DNA of 64,000 nucleotides from NCBI GenBank assembly GCA_004369085.1, contig ML210149.1, positions 372,001 to 436,000 on the forward strand, read 5' to 3'. Below, one piece after another: positions 21,668 to 34,444 of the stretch; within the stretch, counting starts at the first letter, position 1, and each line of letters opens with the position of its first letter. The stretch is from Coprinopsis marcescibilis (taxonomy: Eukaryota; Basidiomycota; Agaricomycetes; Agaricales; Psathyrellaceae). A program made the position numbers and the translations under genes. The notes under the pieces were generated by a model, which worked only from the letters and a program-made list of their open reading frames with translations, was not told the DNA's origin and did not search any database.

Positions 21668-24061
21668 CTATGTTGCATGACCTGATATCCGGAATTTGTC
21701 CAAAATTGTGCCCTTATTGGGCGAATTTTCGAGGACCTGGGCGATGGAGGGCGGTCGGCTGCGTTTCAGATTAACGGCGTAGGCGCTGCTTGCAGCGGTG
21801 CTGGAAGAGGCCGCGGAAGAATTTGACATGCGGTTCTTTGCACGTATCGCACGTCGCTCTTCGCCTCCAGATTCGCCCGACTCTGGTTTGAGAGAGTATC
21901 GGAAAGGGGTTGGCGATTCTGGGATCGATGAAAGTGATGAGACAGTCATGCTTGGACTGGGAGCGAGTAGGGATGATGTCGATGAGTTGGGGGAGGGAGA
22001 CAGTGAGCTGACAGAATGTCGTTTACCCCCCTGGGGGACTTCTGGCAGAGCTGCATCGGGGGCAAGGGTTTTTGGTGGGAGGCGCTTTCCTGTGGCTGCG
22101 CGATAGAGATTGTAGCTGCCTTCGCCGAGGACAAACGGTCGACGAAGCTTTCGATGACGAGACGAAGACTCGTTGCCAGACGTTTCTGAGCTGCGAAGTG
22201 AGTCTGCTCCAGAGGTTGGATGTGATTCCGCTCCTGAATCGTCGGATAACTGCATTCGGCGGGTGGGCATCTTCATTATCGAAGCCTTGGTTGGAATTTG
22301 ACCTGATTCGGCCTTCGACCCAGGAATTGGAGGCAAAGTCAGGTTCGGCGGGAAGTCTGTTGCAGGAGGGCTCTTGTGATTGGCGACGAGCCACATCAGA
22401 CCCTTTATTTGTTTATCCTTGTTCGATACTTCCCGCTCAAGTTGAGAGACTTTCTTTTGCAAAGCAGTCATCTCGACGGCGAGCATTTCTGTAGCTTGTA
22501 TGTGACGAGTGTTCAGTTCGTCATACTGGCGATTTCGAGTACGGAGAGCTTCCTGAAGCTGTTCCCGAGTCGCACCGTCGAGATCGATATTGATAACCTC
22601 GGTGGCAGAGGAAGATCTCTGTTCCACTTGAGAATCATCGGGTACCGTCGACTGGCTTAGAGGCGAACTCGACACGCTAGTGACCGATCCCACTGTGCTG
22701 GCTCGAGGCCGACTTTGGGGGCGCGTGGTCGTGTTGCTATTGGGTGCTGTCGATGCACGAGGAGAGGATGGGGCGATACTCGGAGAAGGTGGCTGAGGTA
22801 AGGGTATTGCGGGCGGAAGGTTTGATTTATCTGCTGCAGCAGCTTGTTGCCGCATGCGAAGCCGTTGCTGTGCAGAGTAATCAGCAGCAGGTGTACTTGG
22901 CACGATCGGCTGCCGCCGCTGAATAGAAGGACCTGCAAGTTTATCAGAGAAACTGGGGCTTGATCGCGCCGAGTCTTTGCCATCAGAGCTTCGGGGAGTC
23001 GGAGTACCGCCGTCTGGCTTTTCCGTTGGAGAACCTCGTCGTGAGGCTTTCATTGATTTTGTGGTCGGCGATTCTGCAGGTTGGCTCCTTGTGGCTCTTG
23101 ATTGAGAGCCATCAAGAATTGTAGGTGCTGAGCCTCGTCGTGGAAGATCCTCCAGCCTCGATACAGTGTGTGTTGAAACCGCGGGGATTGGACTCGATGA
23201 TTCGGGGTTGGTTTTTGGGCGAGGGGGTTCAGAGTCCCGATGAGCCGAAGACGGTTTCTTCTGCTTGGGCATGGTGAAAAGGTCCTTGTACTCATCGAGA
23301 TTTTCTGATGTTAACGATACGGTGATGGTTGGTTGCGTGGGTGGCCGCGGTGTTGGCGATCTTGTTCCAGAAGACGAGCCAGAATCCAGTGACGTTCCAC
23401 GCGCACTACTTGCATCAGGCGGTGATAAACTCGCTCCTTTCGAGGAGGACGATTCCGCCGGAGATTTTTGGCCCAAGGCACTGAGCTTACGTACCCTGGG
23501 CTGAAAATGTGCTGCCAACTTGGAACCTAATGATGTCGACTGTGATTTCACGGGTGAAGGCGACAGAAGCACGCTGCTTCTTGCATGCTCTTGCATTTCC
23601 ACCGTTAGACGTCTGGGTGCTGAAGTCAGTAACTGACATGGTCGTCAAGCGTATAGGGAAACAGGGGATCGTGGCGGTCGATGGTCAACCCCGCACACGC
23701 CTCGCGCAGGGTGAAGTTCCCAGAAAGGAAAGCCGGTAATTTTGATCGCTGCTCACCTCTCTGTGCTCGTCGGGTGGCCGTAAATCTCCCCAATATCCGT
23801 CGATTCACGCGCCGAATCGGTACCAGAAGGGTTGGATTTCTTTCGTGGTCGACCGAATAGCGGGATTCGTGTCGATTTTTTCTTCGTCAGGGCATCCTGG
23901 CTGCTTGTCGAGGGCACGTCCAATGTGTAAGTCGTTGCTTGGGATTGTGTTGAGAGGTCGTTTGCTGGTGATCTTGAATGTCCACTAGAATGGCTTGTGC
24001 GGAAGAAATCCGTGATATCAGAGGTCTTGCTTCGTATCAAACTGGGCGTAAGACCAGACAT
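21668..24061 (-). CDS. Ser/Pro-rich protein with one coiled coil (749 aa, hypothetical)
   Basis: Two exons (24061-23757 and 23612-21668) join in phase across a GTGAGC...CCCAG intron. The start is MSGLTPSLIRSKTSDITDFF. Most of the protein is low-complexity Ser/Pro/Arg sequence with many SP and RRGS sites, as in proteins heavily phosphorylated by proline-directed or basophilic kinases. A coiled coil lies at about residues 445-510 (EQLQEALRTRNRQYDELNTR, KKVSQLEREVSNKDKQIKGL). A short motif LDEYKDLFTMP resembles YKEYQDLFQER in the large coiled-coil protein at 29.6 kb. The C-terminus has RPPSIAQVLENSPNKGTILD. A cytoskeletal or polarity scaffold role is possible but not shown. Confidence 0.72.
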
Positions 24062-27000
24062 TGCGCTGAGGACGAAGGAATGACGCGTCAGTCAATGAAG
24101 ACGACGGAAAGAGATGGCCAGCGAACTTGGAGCGCCAGGGAAAGGCTAGGGATATAAAAGCCTGAAAGATTTCCAGGCAGCCCCTCGATGCCGTACAGGC
24201 TCCGAGATGATAGAACTATACAAGATTCGCGGAGGCTATCTCGTATTCGCTGCGGCGAAGGGCGACTCTGGACGATATGAAGACGTTTAAGAGTTGTTCT
24301 TGAGAGACTAAGCACAATACGTGTCCGGATCCCAATTTCATCCTAAATTTTCACAGACTCTCCCGTTCTGGCGGTCCAAATAGGCGACCCTTCGCCTGTT
24401 CCTTTCCCGTTGTCACCAATGGATCGCACAGCATGACAAAGCTAATGCCATCGAGATTAACCCTTGTTTCGAGATTTCTTGTCTCCGGATGCCTGTCGCC
24501 CTTCAGCTTTCCAAAGCTGGGATGGAGGTCCGGTGCTTCCGTTTTAACCTTTAAGAGGTTGTTTGGGCACAACCAGTCCATTCCCTCAATGCAGTCAACT
24601 GCGAACTCGCTGACCGGCTATTGATTAGGATCCAGGGACTGCCCCACCCGAGATGGGTTTTCCACCATCTCTGCGTTGCCCGGTAAACCAACCTTTTGTG
24701 GTTTGATATATAACGGCGAGAGGACCATGAGGTGAGGCTTCTTTTGGCTCCTCATTACTATTTTTCAGCCTTTCAGAAGATGCGTTTGGGCCGCCGGAGC
24801 GCGCCAAAGCTTCCGTGTTGGTCCCCGTCATAGCTGCCGGGTGGTCTCTTCTCGACCGCTTTCGTCCCTCAGTCACAGGGGACTTAGCTCGGTCTCGGAT
24901 AATATCTCATCAACTCCGCAAACAAGATGCCTCCAACAATAAGCCCCTCTTTTCATGCCCGCTTTTCAATGGGTGAAAGTACAATTGTTCTCAATGTTCC
25001 TCTTCGTCTTTATGTGTCTATCTCGCTACCTTGCGCATCGCGTTATTCGACGACCTGACATAGCCAGAGATCAGAAGTCTTCATGGAAGATCCAGAATAC
25101 GATTCAGTAGATCTGGTCGTTACGGTCTTCCACAACAGTCCACAACTTGGGCATTCAAATGGAGGCATTTGGCTCTTCCCACCGCGCCGGATATCATTAA
25201 GATGGGGTTATGAAGGCTCAAGAACTGGTGCCTGGGGGTCGCCAAAGTGTCTCGAAGCGCCTCGATATCATCTTGGTAGCAGTCGTCTCAAGAGTATGTG
25301 TTCTCGACTTCTGTGGGGTCTTTTGTTGGTTTCAGGGGCAGCAGGTCCAGCTCGAGAAACGCGCTGGTGACGTTTGCTCGGAGCATGGACCGGTCTAAGG
25401 CTAGGTTTGTTCAATTGATTCTTTTACGGGAGTACCAGAGGTGAGCCGAACAAGTCGGAAGCCGCCCCCGAATGTTTACCCTCCATTACGCGAACATATA
25501 TTAATATTTACCGAGAGAGGCCCGCTGAGCTTGCGTTTCAGGGAGAGCTTCCCCTTGGGCCTTCGAGTTAATTTAGGGGTCCACTTGGACGTTTGCTTAT
25601 GTGGCATTCGAAGATTCTGCACCCCACCGACACCGCACCCTGCACATCGTCATCTAACTTCCATCCGTTTTCCAGTGCAGCACCACGTTAGCTTGATGGT
25701 TAACATCTATTTGACTCGAGGGTCTGACAGACATCCACGCAGAGTGTTGGTATCATCGCAGTTGCGGAAGGACTCTTTCCTTGATTTAGGAAGCTGTGTT
25801 GATCTCACATTTTGTTGGAATTTGGGGTAAAGTCTTGTACTAATAGGCTCAGACCAATGCCTATCGCTGGACTTCTCGGAATCGCGGCCAAAACTCCAGG
25901 GAGGTAGTATTTTGATGCGATATCCCTATCGGGCACTTGCTAGCGCTTATTCCGACGAGAGGACAAATGGAGTATGTTTTGCACACACCGTATTCGGAAT
26001 GTAGGCTCTCTTAAGGGTCTCTCGGTTGCATCGTCACAGTCCATTGACTGCAAGATCCTTTGGAAGCGGCTCGAGGGTGCTATGTACACAGTCGAACAAC
26101 AACTGTGAAAATGTATTTATTCGCCACATATTCATATTCGAACATGTCACAGCGCAGCCAATACATATATTTGTTCCAGAATTTGCCACCTTTCTATTAT
26201 TAACGTGGCGTCTCAGCTGATGGTGAAGTATGAGCCCCCACGCGGTGTTGAAGAGGCTTTCATCGTATGTTCAGTCATCAAGGACTCCGTGAAACCTGTA
26301 CTACAAAGTATGTTACTGTACTCGGAGCCTAACTAGTAACCATTCTCGTGTCAACGAGCGCGTTTCGAAGTCACTTTTATGTTTGGCTCAACAAGACATT
26401 TCCTTGAAATGAACAGTAACATTCAGCGTACCAAGTGGAAGGAAATGAACGCCACAGATCTTTTCCTCTTTGCGTATTCTATGCTGCCGTTGACATGAAT
26501 CAGTTGAATGGACTTGGCATGTTCAATCATTATGGGCAGTTCATGTTACCGTGGCAGGTCCATAACGGTGGGTTTTTTAAGCTCGTTGAAGGTCTGAAAC
26601 GCAGCGTCGGTAAGAGCCTGGTAGACTGGACTATGACCAAACGCGTGCTGAGAGGTACCCCGGCATGTGGGCTGCACGGCAATTTCCCGACCAAACCAAG
26701 TAGTACGTACGCCCTCTCGGAAAGAAGCGGTAGGGGAAAATAGAATATACGCCAACCCGGAATAGGCCTTACACGCCTTCTTATGGTTAGTTACCAATCC
26801 GCTGGTACTTTTGTGATGTAAGAAGTGCTGCAAGAGGTAGGCTTTAGCTCAGCTCGAGTGCTTCTCTGAAGAGATCAGGTTTCATGGACTCTCCGGTGTC
26901 GCGTCACGCCGGAGCTCCAGAATTAGCGCCCGTGGGTTTGTGACCGAGCAATCTGCGGCCCGGGACAGGCCTTTCTCAAGGGTGCCGACAATCGTGGGTT

Positions 27001-29616
27001 TTTGAAAGGACATTGTGTGGACTTTGGTGCGGAGAGACGATGTGCTTGAGTCCCAGTTGAACGGGATTTACTGGTGTGCGACATTTTGGCATCACGGCTT
27101 ACGCTGGAGACAACGTCAGGTATCTTTGATGTGGCGCGTATCTGCCTTTGACATGGGTAAAAGCTGGAGAGATATGTGTTGGCACGCTGGTGAAGTTATT
27201 CCGTCTCCCAGCTTATTCTGCTCATGGAGTCAGCCTCGCAACGCAGGATGCGTAGGTTGGAATATGAAATCGCGATGTCAACTTGATACTGAATGATACT
27301 TCATGTAGTACTTCGACAGTCTTCAGACTTGCTCAGACGCGTATCAAGGGACGTCTATTTGTCAGGCACTGCGTCATCATCTTCATAATGATAATGTAGG
27401 ATGCCTGCCATGCCTCAATCTGTCCATCATGTGGATCTGTCCCAAGGGTGAAAGGTATGGTTGAGCTTTCTAAGTACTTATACGAAGCAGCTCCAGTGGA
27501 GCGTGTCTTCGTGTCTTGGTATCGTAGAGCCCTCGCATTTTTTCCCGAGACTTTGGGATCGTGGTTGGTTTACGGTCGTCTCTACTTCGAAGGCGAGCGT
27601 GTCAGCGACACCGCACAGTGTGGGACAACGACCGGCAATCCCCGGATTTCGCTCGCAGGGAAAACTGATGTTCAAGACGCGACGTTCTTGTATTCTCGTC
27701 AACCGTGACCATAGACCTGCACTCAGTTGCTCTCCCGTCTTCTTGAGTTGGTAGCGAACCTATCTGTTGCCCGTCAGAGGTCGCCGTGGTCTCGTGTCCT
27801 CTAAGTTCCTTTTCCTATCCCGAATATCATCCCGTCGATCTGCTTCTTTGGTATCCAGCCCCTGTTGTGATACCAGACACGGCGACATTCTTTGAAACTT
27901 GGTGCGTCAATAATGAACTGTTGGTAGCGCACTTCCTGGTATTGTTCGTCACGTAACCATCTTCCTCCTATGACGCCATGGCACCGAGTCGCTGCTGCAT
28001 ACCAAGGTGTCACTTTCAATCGAAGTTAGCTGAAGGTAACCGGGTCTTGAATGTTCACTTCATTTCAGACGGACGTCAACTGCTTGCAGGTCAAGCCAAG
28101 TGGCAGCGGTGGTGTGTATCTTGGAGCCGAGCATACTTATCATTTCAGACGATGGCGTAAGTATCAGTTTGGTCTCAGTTGAGATGATGACGATGAAGCA
28201 AAGTCTTCGGCTTGTAGACCAGCAGTGGATCGTTTGAACGGACGGTCTTTAAAGCCTTGCGGCAGTAATGGTGGTTACGGTTCGTTGTGATCGCAGGGGC
28301 ATGAGTCCACACAATGCGGAGAGGCGTGGAGGTGTTCATTATTCAACTCTAACTGCTAAGGAATGTGTTAACCTGAAGTTGAGAAGGTCAATGAAGTAAC
28401 ATAGGTGGAGCCATACTTACGACGTGCTCGGCACTCAGGGGTCCCTTCCTCAACTTGGTGATACCTTGACTTATTACCCTAACGACCTTGATGCTTACTT
28501 GTTATTGCATTAAGGTGAGAGTGACGAACAGTTCGTCATGGTGAGTAGACAGTCATTGAGACTCGGGTGAACCTCGAGGATGAACATACCTATTTGGTTA
28601 ATTGAATTGGCACTGCTGTGATCTTCCAAGTCGTTGTTTGGTTGCGAGAACGCAATGGCTTATATCTATCCATCATGTCGATCCGTCATTAGGTGTTCCA
28701 TTGTACAAGACAGGTACATATCGTGAAGTGTCTCTAGTATTATCGAACCGTCTCAGTCGTTTCGAGGATTGTGGCTGGTGTTTTGATCATCCGCTCCTGC
28801 CCAGCCTGGCACAGCGTTATTGATTGCGTTTGATGCGCTCGGCTGATGCCGGCTTGCCAAACATGGCGCATGCGACTCCGACATTTTCCCGTCTGTCACG
28901 GTCCGTACATGGCACTCGGTTTCTTTTAACCATGACTATGGTACCATGTCCCAACTGGCAGGGCTTGTTCTGGTCTGTTCTGGTGCGTTTGAACCGTATT
29001 TCAATCTCTGCTCATTTTTTCGTGCATTCTTACGGATCACTTAGGTCTGGCAAAGACAATCAGAATACAATACCTGTGTATTCTTTGATTTAGGCGCCTA
29101 CGGAGATTCCTTCCCATCAACAGTGGTACGGCCATATTGATACGGATCACTATCTGACCGCACCGCCCTGTCTGTTGCAAGTGTTGCATGAATGGTAATA
29201 TGATATGTCATTGCTGATAAGGAACGTTGACTGGAGGGACATATCCTTCTTACCAGCATTTCCAGGGCTTTTATTAGACATTCAGAAGAGACAATGTTTC
29301 TCGATATGTTGCAGAGCAGACAACTTGTTCAGCAGGCTGCGGCCACACGGGCAAAATTTCCCAGAAGGGGTAAAATCACCTTAATCCCAACACTCTCCAC
29401 CATACATATCAGCCGAGAATTCCGGTGCTCAGTTGGTCAACATCACCAAACATGACTGATACGCAGGGGCGGTTGCCACCCATGTCAGAGGATTGTGTCG
29501 TATTCTCAAGACTACGCCGACAACCACGCCCATAGCGCGCCCATCGACCGCAGGGACTGTTCATGCAAGCCGCTCCTTTACTCTAATCCCTCTCCCATCG
29601 CATCGACTGGTCGATA
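24062..29616. other. 5.5-kb gene-poor region
   Basis: No ORF here has codon structure, splice signals or motifs that I can support; open frames are under 130 codons and overlap in both directions. Fragments look like anciently decayed sequence. One degenerate word, TCT[GA]TCCATCATGT[GC]GATC[TC]GTC, occurs at 27419-27441 and 28665-28687 and may mark an old duplication. The first few hundred bases at 24062-24400 are the likely promoter of the minus-strand coiled-coil gene. The last few hundred before 29617 are that of the plus-strand gene. Confidence 0.5.
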
Positions 29617-32600
29617 ATGGACACTTCCAGTTGGTCTTCCTTCTTTCATCGACCGCAGCTCAAGAGCAAAGTCGCCATAAAATCACCGTTCGGAAAGCGT
29701 AAAGTTGATGACCCTTCGCCCGGGCCCTCGAATAGCTCGATTTCCAGCGCAGAACGGCCAGAATCACGGGGAGTGATCGATATTAGTGAACCGGTGGGCC
29801 GTCGTTCGTCCCTTGACTTTTGTGACTCGGCTACGCCTTCCTTGGACTACGGAGCAAGACCATTATACACCAGGTCACAAACCAGGGTGACTTCGCAACA
29901 AATACAGCTGCAGTTGGATTTGGGGACAGAAAAGCCGTTCTCCGACTGGCTCACGCAGAGTTTGGGCTTCCAATCGTCTCCTCCTGCGAACGAGGCCGGG
30001 CGGTCGAACGCGGTAACAGAAAGGCATCAGGAAGAGGAGGAGGAGGAAGTTGAAGATGATGAATTCGTGACGGATGGAGGGGTTTGGAACGATATGAACA
30101 ACCTTTCATCTCGGGAAGTGGTTGCACATTTGGAGGCGCTGGACGTGGGTGACCGTATTAATTGCAATGTTCTCTTTCGCTGACATCATTCAAGTCTTCG
30201 TCATTTGGCACATTGTCTCGAGATGTACGCGGACTTATTGGCAATTTATCTACCTCTCTAACTCCATATAACTACAGGTAACGCCCAAGAAGCCGCAGTC
30301 GAATCCCCTGAAGATCGCAACGCAGCCTGAAGACCTTGACCCCAGCGACGACGCACTGCTACAAGACGCATCCCATCTTATCTCGTCTATGGCTTCTCCT
30401 CTCAACTCAGCTGTGTCAGGGACTTCATTGGCGCGACAACTGATGGCAAACGGGTTCTCGCTCTCTCACGACAGGTCGTCGCGTTATCGCAGCTTTGGTC
30501 TTACCCGCTCGGATTCCACGACTCTGCCTATCGGAGACCGCCCGTCAGACCGCGAACGGTTTGAAGTTGGCCCTGAAGCACCTCCAATACCCGCCAACGC
30601 CGAATCAATTTACGTACCACCCAAGACGCCAAGAACGCCCAATTACACGAAGAATCGAGTGAAGCGGAGAGGGAGCACGGGTAGCATTATTGAGAAGCAG
30701 GACTCGGAATTGGTTTCTCCGATAACTCGTCCCAATAGCCAGATACTCAGCCCCACAGATCCTGAAGACCTATACCCATCACTCTCACCATATCAGAATT
30801 CCCCATCTCCCGATGCCAACTATAAAGAATATCAAGATCTGTTCCAAGAACGCAGGCACATCCCCCCTGCAATCGACCTGAATGCGGCCCAAAGTAATGC
30901 TCGTTCCAAGTTTTCCAACGTCCATTCCACCTCGCCCTCATCAAGTAACATATCGCCCGGTTCAGATGTCCTGGACTACTACTCGTTTGCAGGAGCACCC
31001 GAAGGATTTAGGCCACCCTTCACACCGATTACCGAAGAATCGCTTTCACAAATGACCCCCTCCTCAACCCCTCTTCGCAATGAGAAGCGGGACTCGCACC
31101 GTCCAGCAGGTGCGCGCAGCCCAATGAAACATGCTAGGGGACGTAAGTATTTTCTTGAACTACCGTACTTTGTGTTTTGTGCTCAACCATTGTATCATTA
31201 GAGCGTCCTGTTCCATACCCAGCGAGAAGGCCTTCAGATTCAGGGCTGCCTTCACATTCACCTCAGACTATCGTTCCAGAGAGACCCCATTCAGTTCAGG
31301 TGCGCGTTGTTTTTCTTGATATGCGGAACGCGATCATGACATTCGTAACGCCAGTTCTCATCCTCGTCCAACGAAGGACATCGACCCAACCCTTCAATAT
31401 CTTCGCTTGCCAGCCTCAACGACCCACTTCCTGAACCCCCATCCTTCAACACAATATTTAACGGCCGACAAAGATCTGGAAGCACGCCTAGCCCCATCAA
31501 AGTCGTCAAGTACCCTAACGATTCTTCTCGCGGCAAATACGCAATCGAACTCGAACAGTCCGGCAGCAACGACGCATCACCTGTATCAGGAGGAAGCGGT
31601 AGTGTCGGAGATCAGACATTCCCGGAGTCGGCGATGAGCAATGGGTGGTCAATAGCATCCCCTATGGTCCCAGGAATGGAGACTATTGCAAGGTCGGACG
31701 TACCACTGTCCGCAGCACTTCCCGGTATTACGAATGGTCAGCCCAGTCTAGCACATCAAATGCTCCTCTCGCGGGCACAGAGTACCAAACTTGATCGACA
31801 TTCTCGCCAAGGTAGCTTCAGTATGTTGCCACCGAAGCGACCTTCGGGTTCGCCATTAGTGAAACAGAAGATATTGGAGGATGAAGAAGACCCAGATTCG
31901 ACAAGTTCCACCATTGTTGTTGAAGAGGTATCTCAAAGCTCCTCACAACCTACCAAGCGTTCCTTGCCGTCATCACCGGGCCAACCCCTACAACCCCCGC
32001 TCGCTGCAAATCCCCAAGGATTACTTCCGCCCTCTGTACCATTTACACACACAGTCATTTCGTCAACAACTGGAACGCGCCCCGTAAGCGTTTCATCGGG
32101 CGCCGACCGCTCGGACGCTGTTTCGATATCAACACAAGGTTCGAACGATTCTTCTGGGCTCTTGAGAATCAAATCTCTTCCGCCGCTCCCTACATCCCCT
32201 CCGCCTTCATCAGCATCATCAAATTCATCCCAGCAACCCCGAGGCCCTCGTGTTCCGCCACGCGTGCCTCCTTCACTTGAACTCCCATCCCCGCCACTGA
32301 GCGGGCAGACTACGAGTGAGTCTGCCCCGATCAGGACCACCGGAAGTTCATCCAGCAGCAGCCGCGCAAGTATGGAACCACCTTCAGCTCTTCTTCTGTC
32401 GCCACCACCAGCGAGCGCACTACATCCATTCAATCGTGGTTCCACCAACACGATCGATGCGCTCCTCCATGACTCGATGTCGTCCCCACCTCCGTCCTAC
32501 AGTGTTTTCGACCAACACACCAGTATGCAAATACAGCCCAGCCCAGTTCCCTCAACACCAAGCGAGCTACCTTACCGACAACCACTATCACCTCCTGAGT

Positions 32601-34158
32601 TGACGATATCGATTTCACAGGCGTCTTTGACTCCCTCCGAAGGCCTTCGGACTAGTGGATCAAGAGACTCCACTGTACCAGGCCGACCAAGGCAAAGACC
32701 TCCGCTGCCCGCGGGTCCGAGAGTTGTTGGACCCAGGGGTCCTGCAGGCCTGCAAAACGTAGGGTCTCCCATCGTTCAGGCGACAACCTCGACACGAGAG
32801 CGTTCTGGCTCGACTACCAGTCTCGGTCCACGACAGCCCAGCACGAGGAGGGTCACTCGACCGGCAGCACCCCAATCGCCCAAATTCCAGACGCCGGCGG
32901 TACGATGGAAGGGATATACGTTGGAGGTTGCAAAGTGGACGTTTAGCTCATCTCAGTTGCAAGACATCGTTTCTCGCGCGATTCGCGAATCTGCGTTGTC
33001 GTCGTCAATCCGCCTGCTCAAGTTGGATAGTCTGGATACGGATATTCCGGCGGAGCTGCATAGGTTGGAGATGCACAGGACTGATGTGAAGGCGAAGTAC
33101 AAGGCGTTGGTGAGGCGGAGGACGCTGTTGTTTGAATCCCTTTCTCTCCAGTTCACCCACACAAGCGAAGAAAGCTCGACAATCGGGGCTCATATTGTGG
33201 AGCAATTGAAGGACGTTTCGCGTTCCCTCGATAGCCTCGCCGAGGAATTGCACGTTGCGGACGAACAAATTGGTCAGCTGAACACCTTGGTTCAGGTTCA
33301 CTGCTCGAGTGCGCTTTCCGTTGCCCTGCGGAAGCTCAATGGGAGTCTTATGAAGCAGAAGGAGGAGAACGATTTCTTGCGGGAACGGAATGTGTACCTC
33401 GAACAGGAGAGAGACGAAGCATGGAGCCAAGCTCAGAACATCGCCGACGAGTACGACTCCAACTTCAGCGACAGAGGAGATACTTCGAGGCGTTCCAGCC
33501 ACGTCTCTGCCAAACGAAAATCAAGCGCTACGCTTTCCAAGGCCGGATTACGGAGCAGGAGGCAAAGTCACAGATCTTCCCTTGCAAGCAGCATGTTTGG
33601 AGGTCAGACACCCTTGACATCCCGAAGCCAGTTTAGCCAATTCGACAGCATACCCCCTATGCCACCGATCCCCAGGAGACGACCAAATGTCTTGACAATT
33701 TACGAACCTCCGCTCAAAAGCTCAGGAGTAAGTCCCAGCAGATCCGTATTCGGAGGTTGTTGCTAAATGTTTCCTCTAGGCTCTGTCACCCAACTATGTG
33801 ACGCCGGATTCTGAGACAAACGCAATCGTTTCGGAACTGTATACCATGCTTGGATTGCCACCGGACACTGCCGCCAGTTCAGCGCGCATAAAGCGTTCTC
33901 GTTCAATAACGGCCCTCCCAAGTGCAGGTCTATCTCCGCCTCCCATGTCTGCAAGATTCGAGACATTCGCTGCTAGGCAACGAAGATCATCACTCCCAGG
34001 TCAATCCGCAATAAACGAGGTTCACAATGCCTCGGATGTGGAGGTAAGTATCTGGCTGCCGATATCTCTTCCCCCTGTGAAATCTGACATGATGTTCGTT
34101 ACTGTAGAGCCATGCTGTCCTCGCCACATTGGCCAGGCTACACGAAGACCCGATATGA
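29617..34158 (+). CDS. Large Ser/Pro-rich protein with C-terminal coiled-coil region (1392 aa, hypothetical)
   Basis: Six exons (29617-30144, 30278-31142, 31202-31299, 31355-33727, 33780-34043, 34108-34158) all close in phase. The start is MDTSSWSSFFHRPQLKSK, with KSPFGKRK near the N-terminus. Residues 50-1050 are mostly low-complexity Ser/Pro/Thr sequence with an acidic EEEEEEVEDDE run. A folded helical region follows from about residue 1080: VRWKGYTLEVAKWTFSSSQL, QDIVSRAIRESALSSSIRLL, ELHRLEMHRTDVKAKYKALV. A coiled coil is visible around QKEENDFLRERNVYLEQERD. The end carries LSPNYVTPDSETNAIVSELY. It resembles fungal scaffold proteins in layout, but no named family was recognised. Its stop lies 286 bp from the convergent SCC3 stop. 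Confidence 0.8.
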
Positions 34159-34444
34159 TAGATTGTTTTTACCACATACACATACCCTTGTCGCTCCTTA
34201 TTACCGCATTTTACTCTGTCATCTTTTTACCCGATCCCGCTCCTTCGATCTTCGCCTTGTAGCTGTTGTAACTTAAGGACATAATTATCTTATAATGTTA
34301 AAGCAAATGTACATGGAAAGCGAGATAGGGACTATACTAAACACGATTGAATGAAGCACAACATACATGGCAGTATAATGAAGTAAAGAATCGAAATGGT
34401 CGTCGCGATATGGGAGCAATGAATCGATTTGAAGCGTGGAGGCA

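Noticed and set aside
24625..24876. Minus-strand ORF with KGWFTGQRRDGGKP
   Set aside because: Short, Gly/Arg-rich without family similarity that I recognise, and no supporting exons.
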